A stretch of DNA of 64,000 nucleotides from Synchiropus splendidus (taxonomy: Eukaryota > Chordata > Actinopteri > Syngnathiformes > Callionymidae). Positions 46,966-57,958 of the stretch are shown in pieces (within the stretch, counting starts at the first letter, position 1; each line of letters starts with the position of its first letter). The notes beneath the pieces were generated by a model that made no database searches, was not told the DNA's origin, and saw nothing but the letters and a program-made list of their open reading frames with translations. The position numbers and the translations under genes were made by a program. The stretch lies in assembly GCF_027744825.2 (NCBI RefSeq), contig NC_071347.1, positions 16,162,501 to 16,226,500 of the forward strand, in the 5' to 3' direction.

Positions 46966-47780
46966 ACAGAACATATGATCATTTGTTTATTTATTATATA
47001 TCTATTGACACAATTATTATTTATATTGCGTTCTATTATATTTATTTTATTTTTATTTTGTCATAATATTTGTTGTATTATGATTATTTATTTATGCATT
47101 TATTTGTGTTTGCTACCTTCTGACTTCATTTATTATTTATTTTACCTTTGTGTTTTTATGTATGCTTATGTTTTGTGGACATCTTTGGATGTTTGTTGAC
47201 ACATACTAAAGACATTAAAGATACACTTTAATGTCTTTGGTATCTGGCAAGGCAGCATGGCATGTAAAAAGACGATGGAGGTTGGGGGTAGGTAAGCCAT
47301 GGGGTGGCGCCCCATTCATCATGCATGTAACAACATGCCAATGTGCTGCTCCTCACCTCCCTCCTGTAACGCAACACTGGAATGAAAGTGTTATAAATCC
47401 ATTGAAACACCAATGGGTGTGTCAACATGCAACTCTGTCTTCAGTAGGACACAAAAGGTCCACTTCCCCAATGTCAGTATATGACTTCATGGGAGTCATG
47501 GGTTGTTTCAATCTATGACTTATGCAATTACTTTCTTTCCACTTCTCTTCACAATAGATTTCTTTAAAGCCAGATAAACAGCCACTTTCGTCGGCCCTAC
47601 CTGAGTTCATCGATACACTTGTGTGACTCCAGCATAATGCTACACTTCAGTGGTGGAAATGTTTCCTTTGGCCTTGCTCCACCACCATCATTGGAATTTA
47701 GAGATCTGGCCAAATTGCTACTAAATTGCTGGGCTCTTTTTCAATAGAAATAGTCAAGTGGATTCCATGTAGCTCATAGA
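46966..47780. other. Unassigned stretch with one near-perfect hairpin
   Basis: An AT-rich tract (46975-47110) precedes the inverted repeat 47204-47242: arms TACTAAAGACATTAAAG and CTTTAATGTCTTTGGTA pair at 16 of 17 positions around a 5-base loop. No gene is seen. Confidence 0.4.
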
Positions 47781-47799
47781 AATGTCCCTGATCTGTGTG

Positions 47800-48125
47800 C
47801 AACTAAGATGATTCTGCACCCAACAGAAGCAAAGACTTTGAATCAAGCAGAGAGAAGGATTCAAACTCTTGGCATCAGACCTATTCAACGTTTCTTTTTC
47901 TCCATGTCCCCTGCTGAATTCATGATGGCAATGGCTTCGTGCCTAGTTCTAGGCGGTCGCCCTCTTGGGAGCTGCAATTATTGGCATGTGCGGCTAACAA
48001 GCTTACTATCTGCACAGTTAATGGAGCATTACTTCCCACACAGCATTGCAAATCTAGCTCAGTGCAGGGCAAACGCTGCCTCACCACAGCGAGCGCATGC
48101 ACTTAAATCCCTCCTTAATAAGAGA
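47800..48125. promoter_or_regulatory. Candidate conserved noncoding element
   Basis: A repeat-free 300-bp block with even composition, including GCTGCAATTATTGGCATG, CACAGTTAATGGAGCATTA and CACAGCATTGCAAATC. A 111-codon plus-strand frame covers it, but the peptide is not recognisable and codon use looks random. I judge an enhancer-type element more likely than a gene; conservation is untested. Confidence 0.22.
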
Positions 48126-48650
48126 AAAAAAAAACACGTCTGATGCAGAGGTTGTTCTGTGATCAGAATTTGGCTTCACTCTACTTCGCGCTGCGCTCTA
48201 GGCTTCTGGGCAAACCTCTTTGAAAGCCATTGATTCAAGCCACCGAACTCCTGAGTTTGAATGGCTGGTGATAAGGAGCCACTTGAAGTTGAGTCACTAC
48301 CAAAATCTTTCAAGTCGTCAGATTTGTGCAAGAGCCTTCCAAGCATCATTCACTGAGGTTTGACAAAAAAAAAAGGAGAGAAAATACGAGAGGAAAATAA
48401 AAGAGTGAAACCTTGAACAATTACACTCAAAATATCCATGTTTCTCTGAAAAACCAAAGATCTTTAACACTTTGTAACACACCTTTGATTTTTGAGTTTC
48501 TTCTATCTTCAAAGCCGAAGTCCATGTTTGCCTGCAAGTTTCACCTAGAGGGTATTTTAACACTTCAACTGTTTGATGAAAAGGTTGATGATGTGATAAC
48601 CGTCGCCATGTTTTTGCAGCATCATTTTGGTCAAAAAGCCAATTGACGCG

Positions 48651-48771
48651 CTGATGCGCTCCTCATCTTCGGAGCCCACTGGGTGGCACCCTTTGCTCGG
48701 AAATCTTTGGATTTTTGAAACCTCACATTATTTTAAACCAACAGCGCCATCTACTGAGCACTTAAAATGAG
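48651..48771. mobile_element. Palindromic MITE family M, copy 6 (ends eroded)
   Basis: It has CTCATCTTCGGAGCCCACT, GGTGGCACC, AAATCTTTGGATTTT, ACAGCGCCATCTACTGAGCA and AAAATGAG in family order. The left arm is scrambled (GACGCGCTGATGCG) and the right arm is missing. Confidence 0.6.
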
Positions 48772-48852
48772 TTTGGCAGAGTTCTGTGTTCTCCGAGTGA
48801 TCTTAATTTTCTTGACTTTTTAGGCCTAAAGCAAAATAAACCCAGCCTGATG

Positions 48853-49195
48853 TCCGCATTTCTGCACGTTACCACAAAGCTTATGGAGCAGTACCACTGG
48901 AAACCATAGGGGGCAGTGTTGCTGTTACTCCAAAGCTCTCATCAGACACAAAGAAGAAATAACAATGGCGGATATTCTCCATCTTCCAGTCGCGATATAT
49001 TTAACGGCCTGTCCGATCAGTGCCTCGTCGTCCATGTATGTTTTGGAGTTTATCACAGTCATAAGCTATTGAATCTGGGCTGCTCCCCCTGGTGGAAATG
49101 TTGGAGAAATGCAATACCAAGGCAAACAACACATGGAAGTATGTGATCGGTTACATCATTTGAAACGGACGGATACAATTTTGTTCATAAAAGGA
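48853..49195 (+). repeat. Dispersed family B, copy B4
   Basis: CATTTCTGCACGTTACCACA, GGAGCAGTACCACTGGAAACC, GGGCAGTGTTGCTGTTACT, AATAACAATGGCGGATATTC and TTTAACGGCC match the left half of the family. GGGCTGCTCCCCCTGG, GCAATACCAAGG and CATTTGAAACGGACGGATAC match the right half of B1. The reading frame open in B1 is closed here by stops. Confidence 0.65.
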
Positions 49196-49289
49196 GTATA
49201 GTCTCCACATGCTGATGTTTTCATTTACACCTGTACGTAAAAATAAAATATTCCAGCTCATGTTTAAAACCTGTGCTGAAACATGTGCT

Positions 49290-49640
49290 TAAGAATCCCC
49301 TGCACCTTTTGTCGCAGCGTGGCGCCTGCTGAACTCTCTCAGGAGAGGAGGTCGGGGTGTTTAGGGAAAGAGTCACGCTGAGAAAAAAATGTGTTCTTCG
49401 ACAATGACCACAAAGATGGAATCACTCAAAGGGAACATTGGGCATAAGTACCGAGCCCGGCGCAATGCAAGCTGCCGGCAGGCAGAAATTGGCAAGCGAC
49501 CCCTGAGACAGGTCAGTCCCAATTCACCGACAGCAAATTGCGTGGAAGGCATTGATTAATGGAGAAGATACAACTTGTTATGGCCTTGTTGTGTCAGCTG
49601 TTGTCTGCTCCTCCCTTATTATCCCAATCCCTGTACTGTT
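49290..49640. promoter_or_regulatory. Candidate conserved noncoding element
   Basis: A repeat-free block of balanced composition, with GGCATTGATTAATGGAGAAG near 49547 and TGTTGTGTCAGCTGTTGTCTG near 49588, a TGACA/CAGCTG-type cluster. The texture is enhancer-like; conservation is untested. Confidence 0.2.
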
Positions 49641-49776
49641 GGATTCACACTGCAGACTAATACAGCACCACACTGACTGATGCTGGCTCAGAATGAACGG
49701 TGCCACCAGCTTTACATTTGAAATGGAGGGTAGCTGAGGACGGGGGAGAGGTCAGTCAACTGACTCCAAGGACGGA

Positions 49777-49864
49777 CATGAATAATAAAATAATTTTTAT
49801 TTTATGGGCTCCATCTTTTTCTTTATTAATAACCTCAGTGGCATCTTGGATTCATTTTTGGACT
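49777..49864. repeat. Diverged single copy of the tandem-array unit
   Basis: CATGAATAATAAAA, ATGGGCTCCATCTTTTT and ATAACCTCAGTGGCATCTTG, then GATTCATTTTTGGACT, match the unit of the array at 50839-51270. It lies about 1 kb upstream and is separated by unrelated sequence and a MITE. Confidence 0.85.
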
Positions 49865-49962
49865 AAGTGAAATAAGTGAAAAGCATTTTGTCAATGCAGA
49901 ATTGCTTCATTTCTAGGCCAGATCTTAAAGACCGTATTTATATAAAGTCCAACATTTTGGTA

Positions 49963-50061
49963 GTGATGTGCTTATGAAGCTTCATGAACCAGTGTCCTCA
50001 TTTTCACGGCCCACTAGATGGCACCCTCTTCTCTAAAATCTTTAGGTTTTAACAACCACTA
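49963..50061. mobile_element. Palindromic MITE family M, copy 7 (left half only)
   Basis: TA at 49961-49962 is followed by GTGATGTGCTTATGAAGCTTC, then CAGTGTCCTCATTTTCACGG, CCCACTAGATGGCACCCTC and AAAATCTTTAGGTTTTAACA. It ends at AACCACT, where copy 5 also ends. Confidence 0.65.
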
Positions 50062-50763
50062 CAGCCCAACACCACATTTTGATAACTCAGTTACATCTTT
50101 ATATACGTGCAATAAGAACGTGTGTTTGTCACAAAGATTCCAATAATATTTATTACTAAACTGAATGCAGAATGTGCTACGTTGGAGCCTGGATTTTCTC
50201 AACTACTTACCTATCATTATACCTTGTTCAATAGTTGACACAGATGATGCCATGGACACTGTGGAAAAGCTAAATCGTAACCACCACATTTTTACATTGC
50301 TCTACCCTGCAGGACAAAAAGTGACGCTCACTTAATTGAAAACTGAGTGGACTCTCAAGACGCTCACAACAACAGAACTTTTTAAACCCCATGAAATTCC
50401 TGGGAGCTTTATTCCATCCGGAAGAACGAGGAATCTGAATTGCATGAAAATAAATGCAGTCTGGATGTTCTCAAGTGCGAGACGAGAAGCTTTTTCTTTT
50501 GTCTTTTCTGTTTCGTCGATATGAACATAATGAACAAATGTATCTTCAAACGAAACTTCCTAAATTGATCTGATGTTTTGGTGTTCAAACAAACAGAGAA
50601 GGTGAAATAATAACTGCTGAAATATATCGACATTTTTTAAGCTTGTTATTCCATGCCGCTCAATTCAGCTTGTTTTCTCTGAACTCGCTGTAAACTTTGA
50701 CACCTGGTTTTGCACAGTGAGATGGGATTGATGGGATTAGAAAGTTTGTCTGAAATTATTGTT

Positions 50764-51180
50764 ATATTATTATTATTATTAGTAGTAGTTGTTGTTGTTG
50801 TAGTAGTAGTAGTAGTAGTAGTAGTAGTAATAATTTTTGGTTTGTTCAATCCCTGTCACCACCAAATAAAAAATATAAAAATTATTAAAAAAAAAACATG
50901 AATAATAAAACTTTTTTTTTTTTAATGGGCTCAATCTTTTTTCTGAATTCATAACCTCAGTGGCATCTTGGATTCATTTTTGGACTATTTTATTGTTATT
51001 ATTATTATTATTGTTATTATTATTATTATTGGTTTGTTCAATCGCTGTCACCACCAAATAAAAAATATAAAAAATATTTTTAAAAAACATGAATAATAAA
51101 ACTTTTTTTTTAATGGGCTTAATCTTTTTTCTGAATTCATAACCTCAGTGGCATCTTGGATTCATTTTTGGACTATTTTA

Positions 51181-51230
<50 letters not shown>

Positions 51231-51272
51231 GATTTGTTCAATCCCTGTCACCACCAAATAAAAAAATAAACA
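50764..51272. repeat. Tandem array of ~192/200-bp units separated by trinucleotide microsatellites
   Basis: Units start with GTTTGTTCAATCCCTGTCAC-type sequence at 50839, 51031 and 51231, giving periods of 192 and 200 bp; the third unit is partial. Each full unit runs from that block through CATGAATAATAAAAC, a T run and ATAACCTCAGTGGCATCTTG. It then reaches TTTTTGGACTATTTTATTG and a (TTA)n tract that leads into the next unit. A compound TTA/GTA/GTT tract (50764-50833) precedes the first unit. The length difference lies mainly in the T and TTA runs. Confidence 0.9.
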
Positions 51273-52334
51273 AATATAAATATTACCATAATTATAACCG
51301 GAAGTTCTTCATACAAAATATTTGCAGATAAGTGTAATGTTAAATGATGTTCATCCTTCAAAACACTCTTCAGTCCATCTGTTCTCAACACTGTTCAGTG
51401 GTTTTAAGTCGCGGCCTTCCCTTAACCGTGACTGACAAACACAAATGATTCTCACGTCATTTCCCTTTCACTCACTTAACCTTGGATTCCCTCAGTAGAT
51501 TTTAAGGATAATTCAAGTGCATGACCACACTGACACATTCTCCAATGAAGTAGATTTTGATACTATTACTTGGCTTATTTGAGGGCTGTTTTTAAACATA
51601 AGAAAATACAGATTTTGTTTTATTCCATTGGGACAATTTGGCGCGAGGATGACCATAAACACATTAGGTTTGCAAGTTCAAGACTATAAAACCAGAAAAA
51701 TGATCAGGTACTACACCACACTGTTGTTGTTAATCCTGTTGGAGCATGATGCTAAAAGAACTGGGATGTTTTTAATCCCATCAAAAATGTCAGCTCCTAC
51801 ATAAGCACTCCACTCATTTTATTTCACTTATCAGCAATTATGAATCTTCTGAAAAAGCATTAAATATTGAGTTGAGAGGCCAGTTAAATTCAAGTAACCC
51901 ATGGAAATATTCAGTGTTGCATCCAAACATCTTGTCTCATCTGTCAAGCACTGCAACAAGAATAATTTCTTCATCATCATACCCAGGGCTCTTCTGCCTG
52001 GATAAGCCTCCTTCTTCAGCGACTTCGACCAGCGTCCACATCAAAGTCCTTCAGCATCTCCACCTGACCACGACAAAATGACCTTGTAGCTTCTTCTTGA
52101 GACTTCGTCATAAGTGGGAGGGAACTTTATGGAAGTCTCTAAACCAATCCTTGTTGAGGCAGACCAAGATTGTGTGGCCAACTCTGCCAGCCATCTGATC
52201 AAGCTCATGTGAGAGCGCTGAGTCACAGTTTTGTTGCTTAATCTATTGAAATATTGTGTTAAATTCCAGATGCATTGAATCACTTTTGATGATAATATTC
52301 CAGATGTTCATAGCTGAGTGTGACATGGCTGGGA
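51273..52334. other. Unassigned noncoding stretch
   Basis: No genes or shared repeats are seen. The part at 52010-52200 is repeat-free with moderate composition. Confidence 0.3.
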
Positions 52335-52339
52335 AGGCA

Positions 52340-52475
52340 AAGGAGGCCTTGGTTCTCAGCTGAAAAAGGTGCATTGCCTTATAGGGCGGAAGGGAGGATT
52401 TGTCCCAATTGGAGGACTTTATCTTTGGGTCTTGTTCACGAGTGTGGGGAAAGAGGAGGGAAAGACTGACTCTCT
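52340..52475 (+). pseudogene. Second LINE scrap (I/Nimb-like reverse transcriptase fragment)
   Basis: GAGGCCTTGGTTCTCAGCTG, then AAAAAGGTGCATTGCC, and TTGGAGGACTTTATCTTTGG, then GTCTTGTTCACGAGTGTGGG, line up with 44518-44640 of the LINE pseudogene (GAGACCATGGTTCTCAACCG ... GTGGAGAAGTTTAAGTATCT). They correspond to the ...VLS.K...PQVEEFKYLGVLFTSEG stretch of such elements. Only about 135 bp remain, with stops. Confidence 0.6.
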
Positions 52476-52500
52476 GGTGCAATAACCTATTTTTATCTAG

Positions 52501-52609
52501 TTTAATTTTTAATTTTTTTTATTTTATTTTATTTTATTATATATTTATTTTATTTTATTTTATTTTGTTATTAGTATTATTATTTTATTTTATTTGTATT
52601 TTTTTTATT
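52501..52609. repeat. (ATTTT)n-type simple repeat
   Basis: An imperfect TTTTA/ATTTT tract of about 109 bp between two LINE-derived pieces. Confidence 0.85.
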
Positions 52610-52763
52610 CTCTGTGTGATGCTCTTCCTGACTGCACGCCCTTTCTTGCCTCTATTGCTGCTGGAAATGTAAATTTCCTGGAGGGATTCTTCCCAAAGGG
52701 ATCAATAAAGTCTAGTCTAAGTCTAAGTCTAAGTCTAAGTCTAAGTTTAAGTCTAAGTCTAGC
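52610..52763 (+). mobile_element. LINE 3' end with hexanucleotide (AAGTCT)n tail
   Basis: GCTGCTGGAAATGTAAATTTCC, a purine-rich patch and GGGATCAATAAAGTCTA are the usual final bases of common teleost LINEs. They are followed by about eight AAGTCT units to 52763, the 3' tail repeat. It is separate from the LINE scrap upstream. Confidence 0.65.
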
Positions 52764-54745
52764 TTTGTGTATGATGCCAGTGTCCTATAGGAGAAGAACA
52801 ACCTGACCACAAATGTGTGTCTCCATTTGCAGTCAGTGTGAGCGCTGCCTGGAGGCCAACTGTTTGTTTAGATTGTTAATCACCATCACGCTGTAAATGA
52901 CCACTCTGTTGCGTGAGGTGAATCTTGGAGAGTCATCTCACCACGCAGGACATAATCAGACACAAGGTTAATGAGAGTTTGATGGAAGCATATGCCTCAC
53001 ACGCGGCTGTGCCACTCCACCGTAATAACAGGGACAATGAGTTAATGGTGCAAGTCCGAAGGAAAACATAAACAAAACACCATCAAGAAAAATGTCAGCA
53101 CAATACCGAGTTGGTTCATCACACTCGGCTGTCGCGACTCAAAATCCGGTAGTTTTGTGTGAGCAATACTTAAAACTAAACATGCGCGTCTGATATTTTG
53201 CTACCCTAAGTATTTTGGTGTCATTATGTGTGTCAACTAAAGGAGGACCGATGACGCTGAATCCGGCTTGACAGCATCGAGGCCCAGGAGTAACTTGAGT
53301 CACATCCCTTCATGGCATCCCGTTTTACTGTCACATTGCAGAACTCAAGCTGAGCTGGATGGAAGCTTGTTGTCCAAGGATACACGGAAAAAAAAAAGAA
53401 AATTAATGAATCATTTTGTCCGGGGACAGTGCTGAGTGTGTTTCATGAAAGTGGCACCCATGTGAGAGCAAAGCCAGAATGACAACAAGTTAATATTTAA
53501 TTTTATTCTTGCTTAAGTTTGTGACTCTGGCTGAGTGTCTCACTAGCCAATAAATGAGTATCTAATTCATGTGGCACCTCCAGTTACTGCAACATACTGT
53601 GGCAATAATCCGCCATGCTAGTGGTTAGCGAAGATTTGTATAGTCATGAGCATCACACCTAATGTCTACGCTATGTTTTTGTAAATAATGGTAAATTAAA
53701 AAAAGAAATGCAAATATAAATAACAATAAAATGTATATAACACTGCATTTCTCCCCAGTTCCAGTTAAAAATAAACAATCCCTAATATGCCTAGCATCGT
53801 TTCTTTAGAGTGTGAAAAATATATTCCATTTCAGAACACACCTCAAGTTGCGGTTTTTCTGTCTAAAGCTGCCAAGTAGTTGTACTTCCTCGCCAACATC
53901 GCTATTTCTGCCGATGGGAGGAGCAGGAGCGATGAGGCTCCCAGTGAACCAGAGTGCAGGAAGAGTGCTGACAGAGAAGCTGCATTCACTCAAACTCAAG
54001 GAGACATGAGTGAAATACTGCAGAGAGAACTAAATATTGATCTCATCAATATCGCAAACGGATACTGTTCTCACTGTAACCCTTGGATATCAATATATGG
54101 ATCAGTCCACTCATACTTACTGTAGTACTTTAAAATTCTTGCTTCTCACTCCAAAGATATGACACCTGGTCATCACAGAAATGATGACTTCTGGCTTTAA
54201 ATATCTAGCATTTGTTTATTGTTATTATTTGTTCCAAACCATACACAGTGTGACACTGGGTCATTTGTACCGTGGAACATTTTTTCAGCAATAAAAAGAG
54301 TGACATCAGCACATAATTTAAATCCTGCCACAACATCTTAGTAAACTATTACTATCCATGATTCTTCAATGACTATCTGTCACCATCAGCCTGTGTGAGT
54401 CAGTCAAAGAAAATAACGCTTTTTCACATTTGCAAACACCAACAAATCTCCGCCTTAACCTTTGAATATTTTGTGCTGAATAATCCATATAAAATATAGT
54501 GAATCTCAAATTTGTTGACGGAAGCTCAATGCATTTCTCACCCTTTATGTGTTGCCCGTGTGTCCCATCTGTTTAAAACGTGTCATCCTACCGGGATGTT
54601 TGTGAATAGATCCTAAAAAGGCAGTATCATTTCTAAATCACAGCAGTTTCATCTCAGAAAAAAAAGAGAATAGTAATAAAACATTCCAAAGTCAGGCATG
54701 TAAATGTTGGGCAAAAATAACAGTGATGTTGTGCCATGTCTTTTT
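52764..54745. other. Unassigned noncoding stretch
   Basis: No shared repeats are recognised. Short overlapping frames at 53805-54125 on both strands are not convincing. The remainder is AT-rich. Confidence 0.3.
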
Positions 54746-54749
54746 TGAC

Positions 54750-55080
54750 TGACTGCAAGGTGCGTTCTGTCTCTGCCGCCTCGGTGTTAAGGAAAAAGGA
54801 AAGCAATCTCCCACAGGAACTATTTCATGGCTTGACTTAAAAGTCGTGTCAATAGTAATTACGGAGACGGCTTATCTTTAGCCACTGCATCATTGTCCTT
54901 CACAGGAATCCGTGTTAGCTGTGCCACTGCCCATTAATGGAGGCAAACACGACATCTATTATTCAAATGGCTCATCATCCAGCATTCACCAAACCGATTG
55001 TAACTTAAATAAGACGTTTGTAAATTCCCCAATTTACAACTTTAATTAAAACGCTTGGTGCAGCTGCAGTATAGATTCTT
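54750..55080. promoter_or_regulatory. Candidate conserved noncoding element
   Basis: The block contains CAATAGTAATTACGGAGACGG, TTATCTTTAGCCACTGCATC, GCCCATTAATGGAGGCAAAC and TACAACTTTAATTAAAACGC. ATTA/TAAT homeodomain cores recur every 30-60 bp, and the segment is repeat-free. Among the enhancer-like blocks this one has the densest homeodomain words. Function is inferred only. Confidence 0.27.
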
Positions 55081-57330
55081 TCCTTAAGTAAGTTTAAGTC
55101 CAGCTGAGCTTGTTCAAATGCAGATTCCAAGCCTGTTGTCGAGCAATAAAGTCCCCAAAATATTGCGAAGATTTATGAAGATTATCGAGAAGAATAAAGT
55201 CCCGCAGTTGCTTTAGTCGATGATTTGACAGCAAGCTTAAGATGAGCAAACACACTTAGCATTTGTAGATGGTGTTGGTTATTCATGTGTGTTCCTCAAA
55301 TCTCGACTGAAGCCATTGTTACACTCGAAGTCAGGCAGCAGAAATTGACCTGGATATTGACGTAGATAAATCCAAACTCTGATTCAAATTTCTACGAGAT
55401 TATCTAGTCACAAATGTGCAGATTCTGTTTGTCCACCTGCTGTCATAGACGCTTCACAGCAGCGCCACCTAGTGCTGTCAGAATTTATAAGCATTGGTAT
55501 TAAAAATAAAATCAAATATTATTGTATAACAAATGTGCATTTTGTTATATGGTGTAATTCAGATCAGACCTAGGGATGGTTGTCTGTATCCTGATCAGGC
55601 ATTAGAACAATTCGAAATCCCAAATATTCTCATTTTCACTTTGCATAACATTTTTTTTTATTTTTATGATGGAGAGTCATACAAGATGTGTAACCTCATA
55701 CTTATGTTTTGTTCAATTCAAAGCAGTTGTGCACGACTTCAGTCGTGTGGTGTTTTAGGAGATACTATTTAGTCCACATCGGTAAATATTAGTAACAACC
55801 TTCTAACAACAACAATCTAACTTAGTTACTTTTAAATTCAAGTGATCAGGAATGTAACTACGTTACTTTTTGAGGGAGTACTCAGTAGTCGGATTACTTT
55901 TTCAAAGTAACTGCGGCAACACTGTTCACAACACTCCAGGTGTGACCAACGTGACAAACTTGCGAGCACGGGATTTGTTACGTTTCTGAGAGGGGGAGTG
56001 GCAAAGTAGGACGACACGTTTGTCTGCGAAAAATGTCGAGCAAATGCATGTGCAAAAGTTGTCATAATTCAGTTGCACACATACTTGTATGTTGTGTCCT
56101 CTGATGACTTTGTTTATGCTTGAGCATTTTTATTTATTTATTTTATTTTATGAGGTGGCTGTCAAGGTGGATAGAAATGTAATTTGTGCTACATTCATGA
56201 CAATGGAATAATCCACATGAATACGCGTCACTCACAAGAGCCCTGAATTTAACATGTCATATGTTCCAGAATATTATATATAAAGAGTAACAATTTCAAT
56301 GGTGATGCACCTGTCATTCTGTTCGGGGACTACTTACAAAAGTATTCCCTTCCCTGGTTAACTCAAGAACACAAAAGCCAGTGTGTCAGCACCTTCTGCA
56401 ATAGTAGCCCCATCTATATGTATAATTACAGAAACAGTATTTGACTGCCATCTTCTCCTCTGGGGCCAGCATTAATCTCAGAGATCGATGTTTGTCAGGC
56501 CAGATATGCAGAGCACAGCGATCCATCTGTCACTTTGTCACCTTATCAGTAAACAGGGACGAGGTCCATCAATAAGATCATCCTCTCTCTAATATAATAC
56601 ATTCCAGACATTAACGCAGACTATTAAATTATTTATTCGGTTTTCAAAGGACGCATCAGAGCACATGAAAGAGATGAGCCGCAAATATTGTACCTGTTTG
56701 TTGCAGCAGCAACCAATGTTCGCTTGTATGTCGTCGTGTTTTTTCCTTCCTGCCCTGATGCCCACTTGGCTGTTGTTGTTGTTCTCTGCTGCCTTCATGC
56801 TCCATTACAGCAGTCCAAAAAAAGAGGGTGCAGGCAACTATAGATCGGTGTAATAGGACAAAGGAGGTCTCCCGACTGCGCACCATGAAGGACTGGCACA
56901 TGAACTTGGACTTCTTGTAGATAGACTACCAAATCTCCTGTCATTCAGCGGTGATGGGAGCAAGAGGCCTCTTATTGTGACCAATGTCAATCATGAACAT
57001 GGCGCCCTGCAACTCCTGGAGAACAAACAGCAGTTGGTCCAATAAAATACTCACTGAGGCGTGCTGTATGTAGTCCCTCATATATATCCATTAAAAATGT
57101 GAGTCCTGAAGTCTTTTTCACTGCTGGGACCTTCCACTTGAGGGACGCTATGTTTGGTCTCAGGAAGATGTAGTTGTTCTCCAAGATCCCATCCGCCTGG
57201 TTACAACAAACTTTGGAACGGTTCTGGACAAATAAGTGTGCTGAACCTCAGCATGGATTAAAGTTCATCAGCAAGATGAAGGGAGAGGCAAAATACAGTG
57301 GGGGGCAAAATGTTTAGAGCAAACATGAGC
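55081..57330. other. Unassigned noncoding stretch
   Basis: CAGCAGCGCCACCTAGTGCTG near 55455 looks like a fragment of an old transposon. A TTTAT-rich tract lies near 56130-56150. No gene is seen. Confidence 0.3.
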
Positions 57331-57334
57331 AATG

Positions 57335-57550
57335 TTAGGGAAAACCGGGCTGGGATGGTGCAGGTTTTTCTTCCAACCAAACAAGCACACACTGTTTAAC
57401 CAGTGCGGTTTCAGCTGACACAACCAACACCACACTGACAATCAATTGATAAATCTTAAGACACCTGTTTTGGGGGAAAATGTGTCCTCTTGATTGGTTA
57501 GAACAGAAACCTGTGTCCCCCCAAAGTGGATCAGCTCGCCCTCTACTGTT
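57335..57550. repeat. Teleost hAT-type repeat fragment (family F)
   Basis: GGTGCAGGTTTTTCTTCCAACC, AAGCACACACTGTTTAACC, TGACACAACCAACACCACACTG, ATCTTAAGACACCTGTTTT and GTGTCCTCTTGATTGGTTAG occur in the order I know from a common teleost element. The weak copy at 8290 may be related. Ends and target duplication are not identified. Confidence 0.5.
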
Positions 57551-57683
57551 GGAGAGAGCAGGGCAGAGTGTGCTCTGTTAACCATTCAGTGGGTTTGGGG
57601 GACGACGTTCAAGACGTTCTCACTCCTACGCATTATAGCGAAACAACACGCCATGGTTTGAGTCATGCCCCAACACCGTCAGC

Positions 57684-57958
57684 GCTTAGTCCTGTTCAGG
57701 GTTGCAGGAAGTGCTGGAGCCTATCTCAGCGGTCTTTGGGCCTGCACAGGTCGCCAGTCCATCGCAGGGCACACACACCATTCACACACGCTCACGCCTA
57801 AGGACAGTTTTTAGAGTGTCCTATTAACCTAGTGAGCATGACATTGGACTGTGGGAGGAAACCGGAGAACCCAGAGAAAAGCAACACGCACACAGGGAGA
57901 AAATGCAAAGGCCAATGGTTCGGCTGGGGAATCGAACCTGCAACCTTCTTATAGTTGT
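57684..57958 (-). repeat. tRNA-derived SINE, 5'-truncated
   Basis: On the minus strand it reads AGAAGGTTGCAGGTTCGATTCC, a tRNA-like B box (GGTTCGATTCC). It continues through CTGTGTGCGTG, GGGTTCTCCGGTTTCCTCCC, ACAGTCCAATGTCATGC, CCTGCGATGGACTGGCGACC, GATAGGCTCCAGCA and CCTGAACAGGAC. This order is typical of a very common teleost SINE. The A-box side is cut at about 57958 and the extreme 3' tail is lost. Relatives lie at 2190 and 29235. Confidence 0.75.

Noticed and set aside
50646..50901. Poly-Thr and poly-Val frames
   Set aside because: These are translations of the TTA/GTA/GTT microsatellite on the two strands.
50839..51272. Regularly spaced repeats considered as a CRISPR-like array
   Set aside because: The units are ~190-200 bp, the intervening DNA is microsatellite rather than unique spacers, and the context is vertebrate.
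57920..57958. B-box-like sequence considered as a tRNA gene
   Set aside because: There is no A box or cloverleaf stems, and the match continues into a SINE body. It is a SINE head and not a tRNA gene.
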